Assembly: GCA_963791805.1 (NCBI GenBank)
Contig: CAWBTU010000003.1
Coordinates: forward strand, 1,054,001 to 1,118,000
Origin: JACMJL01 sp963791805
Lineage (GTDB): Bacteria > Bacillota > Clostridia > Clostridiales > Clostridiaceae
Direction of reading: 5' to 3'
Length of the DNA: 64,000 nt
In this document: in pieces, positions 62,220-64,000 of the stretch
Layout of the letters: every line of letters starts with the position of its first letter
How positions within the stretch are numbered: position 1 is the first letter of the stretch
The notes under the pieces: generated by a model
Told to the model about the DNA's origin: nothing
The model's database searches: none
What the model saw: the letters and a program-made list of their open reading frames with translations, nothing else
Made by a program: the position numbers and the translations under genes

Positions 62220-63611
62220 ATGACTTTTGAAAAAACTATGGATAAGGTTACAGGACTTGCTAAAAATAGAGGATATGTTTTCCCAGGATCTGAAATTTAT
62301 GGAGGACTGGCTAATGCATGGGATTATGGTCCGCTAGGAGTTGAATTTAAAAATAACGTTAAAAAAGCTTGGTGGAAAAAGTTTGTACAAGAAAGCCCTT
62401 ATAATGTTGGTGTTGATTGTGCTATTTTAATGAACAGCGATGTTTGGGTTGCATCTGGACATATTGGTGGTTTTGCAGATCCACTTATGGATTGCAAGGA
62501 GTGCAAATCTAGATTTAGAGCTGATAAATTAGTTGAAGATCATATGACTGAACAAGGAAAAGAAGTAGCTAGCGCTGATGGATGGAGTAACGAAGAACTT
62601 AAGCAGTATATAGAGGACAATAATATTGTTTGTCCAAAGTGTGGTAAGAAGAATTATACTGACATAAGAAAGTTCAACTTAATGTTTAAGACTTTTATGG
62701 GAGTTACTGAAGATGCAAAAAATGAAGTATACTTAAGACCAGAGACAGCTCAAGGTATATTTGTTAACTTTAAAAATGTTCAAAGAACTTCTAGAAAGAA
62801 AGTTCCTTTTGGAATTGGACAGATTGGCAAATCATTTAGAAATGAAATTACACCAGGTAATTTTATATTTAGAACTAGAGAATTTGAGCAGATGGAATTA
62901 GAATTCTTCTGTGTTCCTGGAACTGATCTCGAATGGTTTAATTATTGGAAAAATTATTGTTTCGAATTTTTAATGAAGTTAGGAATGAACAAAGATTCTT
63001 TAAGAATGAGAGACCATGCTCAAGAAGAACTTTCCTTCTATAGTAATGCAACTTCAGATATTGAATTTAAGTTCCCGTTTGGTTGGGGTGAATTATGGGG
63101 GATAGCAGATAGAACTGATTATGATCTTAAAAAGCACTCTGAACATTCAGGTCAAGATTTAAGTTATCTCGATCCTAATACTAATGAAAAATATATACCA
63201 TATTGCATAGAACCATCTTTGGGAGCGGATAGAGTTGTACTTGCGTTTTTATGCGATGCTTATGATGAAGAAGAAATAGCTGAGGGTGATGTAAGAACAG
63301 TTTTGAGGTTACATCCAGCACTTGCTCCATTTAAGGCTGCAGTTCTTCCATTAACCAAAAAACTTTCTGAAAAATCAAATGAAGTTTATGATATGCTTAG
63401 AAAAGACTTTAATGTAGATTATGATGAAGCTGGAAGCATCGGTAAAAGGTATAGAAGAGAAGATGAAATCGGAACGCCTTATTGCATAACTATTGATTTT
63501 GATACTTTAGAGGATAATACAGTTACAATTAGAGATAGGGATACAATGGTTCAAGAAAGAATTAATATTAACGATCTTAAAAAGTTTATTGAAGATAAAT
63601 TAGTTTTCTAA
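62220..63611 (+). CDS. glyS: Glycyl-tRNA synthetase, single-chain class II type
   Basis: This enzyme attaches glycine to its tRNA. The 463 residues are of the alpha2 type, not the two-gene glyQ/glyS form: MTFEKTMDKVTGLAKNRGYV and EIYGGLANAWDYGPLGVEFK at the start, Cys pairs CKECKSRF and CPKCGKK, motif 2 GIGQIGKSFRNEITPGNFIF with RTREFEQMELEFF, and PYCIEPSLGADRVVLAFL in motif 3. The anticodon domain ends with EDKLVF. ATG 62220 follows TTAGGAGGTAT; the frame is open further back but runs through the T-box. Regulation by the T-box is expected. Confidence 0.96.
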   Translation: MTFEKTMDKVTGLAKNRGYVFPGSEIYGGLANAWDYGPLGVEFKNNVKKAWWKKFVQESPYNVGVDCAILMNSDVWVASGHIGGFADPLMDCKECKSRFRADKLVEDHMTEQGKEVASADGWSNEELKQYIEDNNIVCPKCGKKNYTDIRKFNLMFKTFMGVTEDAKNEVYLRPETAQGIFVNFKNVQRTSRKKVPFGIGQIGKSFRNEITPGNFIFRTREFEQMELEFFCVPGTDLEWFNYWKNYCFEFLMKLGMNKDSLRMRDHAQEELSFYSNATSDIEFKFPFGWGELWGIADRTDYDLKKHSEHSGQDLSYLDPNTNEKYIPYCIEPSLGADRVVLAFLCDAYDEEEIAEGDVRTVLRLHPALAPFKAAVLPLTKKLSEKSNEVYDMLRKDFNVDYDEAGSIGKRYRREDEIGTPYCITIDFDTLEDNTVTIRDRDTMVQERININDLKKFIEDKLVF

Positions 63612-63619
63612 CTACTTAG

Positions 63620-63643
63620 ACCTCACTTTTGTGAGGTTTTTTT
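63620..63643 (+). terminator. Terminator of glyS
   Basis: ACCTCAC (63620-63626) with GTGAGGT (63631-63637), loop TTTT, followed by a T run. Confidence 0.85.
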
Positions 63644-63750
63644 GTTATAGTGCATTCAAGCCCAAATAAAGATTATGTGAAAAAATCCATCTGATTATTA
63701 AATTTAGTGCATAGTATTAGTCAGAATAGCAAATTTAGTAATGAATTTTC

Positions 63751-63779
63751 TTCGCAATAAAATACAAAAGTGTTATAAT
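63751..63779 (+). promoter_or_regulatory. Candidate promoter of murD
   Basis: TTCGCA (63751-63756), 17 bases, TATAAT (63774-63779). The -35 matches four of six bases. Confidence 0.6.
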
Positions 63780-63809
63780 TATTTAATAAAATATTTCTGG
63801 AGGTTATTT

Positions 63810-64000
63810 ATGAAAAAGAATTTCAATGAATTTAAAGAATTTATTAAAGACAAAAATGTGGCTGTAGTTGGTATTGGAGTAAGTAACATTCCTTTAATCG
63901 AATTTCTTGTAGTTTTAGGAACAAAGGTAAGTGCCTTTGATAAAAAAAGTGAAGAAGATTTAGGCGAAGTTGCAGAAAAATTTAAAAAGACAGGAGTAAA
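63810..64000 (+). CDS. murD: UDP-N-acetylmuramoyl-L-alanine--D-glutamate ligase, N-terminus only
   Basis: ATG 63810 follows TCTGGAGG. The 63 codons in the window read FIKDKNVAVVGIGVSNIPLI and VVLGTKVSAFDKKSEEDLGE, the N-terminal Rossmann-like region of MurD, which adds D-glutamate to the peptidoglycan precursor after MurC. The gene runs past the window end, so the catalytic ATP loop is not seen. The family is judged from the nucleotide-sugar-binding start alone, so another Mur ligase would be possible, but MurC is already present at 27406-28794. Confidence 0.8.
   Translation, partial: MKKNFNEFKEFIKDKNVAVVGIGVSNIPLIEFLVVLGTKVSAFDKKSEEDLGEVAEKFKKTGV

Overview
The window is low-GC, densely coded DNA from an anaerobic, endospore-forming Firmicute, most likely a Clostridium in the broad sense. 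The evidence is the set of sporulation genes (spoVG, spoVT, spoVB-like, yabP, yabQ, spoIIE), an iron-only hydrogenase-like protein, formate-tetrahydrofolate ligase, strong AGGAGG ribosome sites, U-rich hairpin terminators, and the gene order purR-spoVG-glmU-prs ... pth-mfd-prsA-spoVT-spoVB-mazG-hup-rqcP-yabP-yabQ-divIC-yabR-tRNAs-spoIIE-tilS-hpt-ftsH, which is close to that around the origin side of the Bacillus subtilis chromosome. No rRNA, CRISPR array, transposase or prophage gene was seen.

Region 1 (1-27.4 kb) is mixed accessory DNA. It holds a YkvI-like membrane protein (cut by the window edge), a lipoprotein with a frame break near its end, a TIGR01212-type radical SAM protein, and a MalK-like ATPase with decayed catalytic motifs beside a PucR/CdaR-type regulator. 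It also holds an ECF sigma factor with a beta-propeller anti-sigma partner, an rRNA methyltransferase, an ABC-F protein, and a second, unusual sigma/anti-sigma pair. Next come a TIM-barrel-like orphan and a 1248-residue DUF2062-GH18-deacetylase-GT2 fusion. The region ends with an SH3-like protein, a HAD phosphatase, a hydrogenase-like Fe-S protein, a two-gene ABC exporter and a putative aromatic acid exporter. The exporter is preceded by a 33-codon leader peptide (absent from larger-ORF lists) and two terminator hairpins, with an 8-bp antiterminator pairing available. This looks like ribosome-mediated attenuation. The aromatic acid exporter gene has a structured 5' leader that may be a riboswitch.

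Region 2 (27.4-48 kb) is core: murC (minus), then purR, spoVG, glmU and prs; a response regulator, a histidine kinase broken by a one-base frameshift, and an HtrA-like protease; then pth, mfd, prsA, spoVT, spoVB-like, mazG, hup, rqcP, yabP, yabQ, divIC and yabR.

Region 3 (48-64 kb) starts with a tandem duplication of a tRNA trio (Leu-TAA, fMet-CAT, Met-CAT), each copy with its own sigma-A-like promoter and terminator. It continues with spoIIE (promoter with 21-bp spacing), tilS, hpt, ftsH, a hotdog thioesterase, fhs, coaX, dusB, greA, lysS, tRNA-Asn, a T-box leader with glyS, and the start of murD.

Together the core genes cover cell-wall precursor synthesis (glmU, murC, murD), nucleotide supply (purR, prs, hpt), translation and its quality control (pth, rqcP, tilS, dusB, lysS, glyS, tRNAs), and forespore and cortex development. 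The accessory part deals with envelope sensing, polysaccharide and drug export. Two frame breaks (about 1815 and 34205) each need one extra A in an A run, so either assembly error or homopolymer slippage should be considered.
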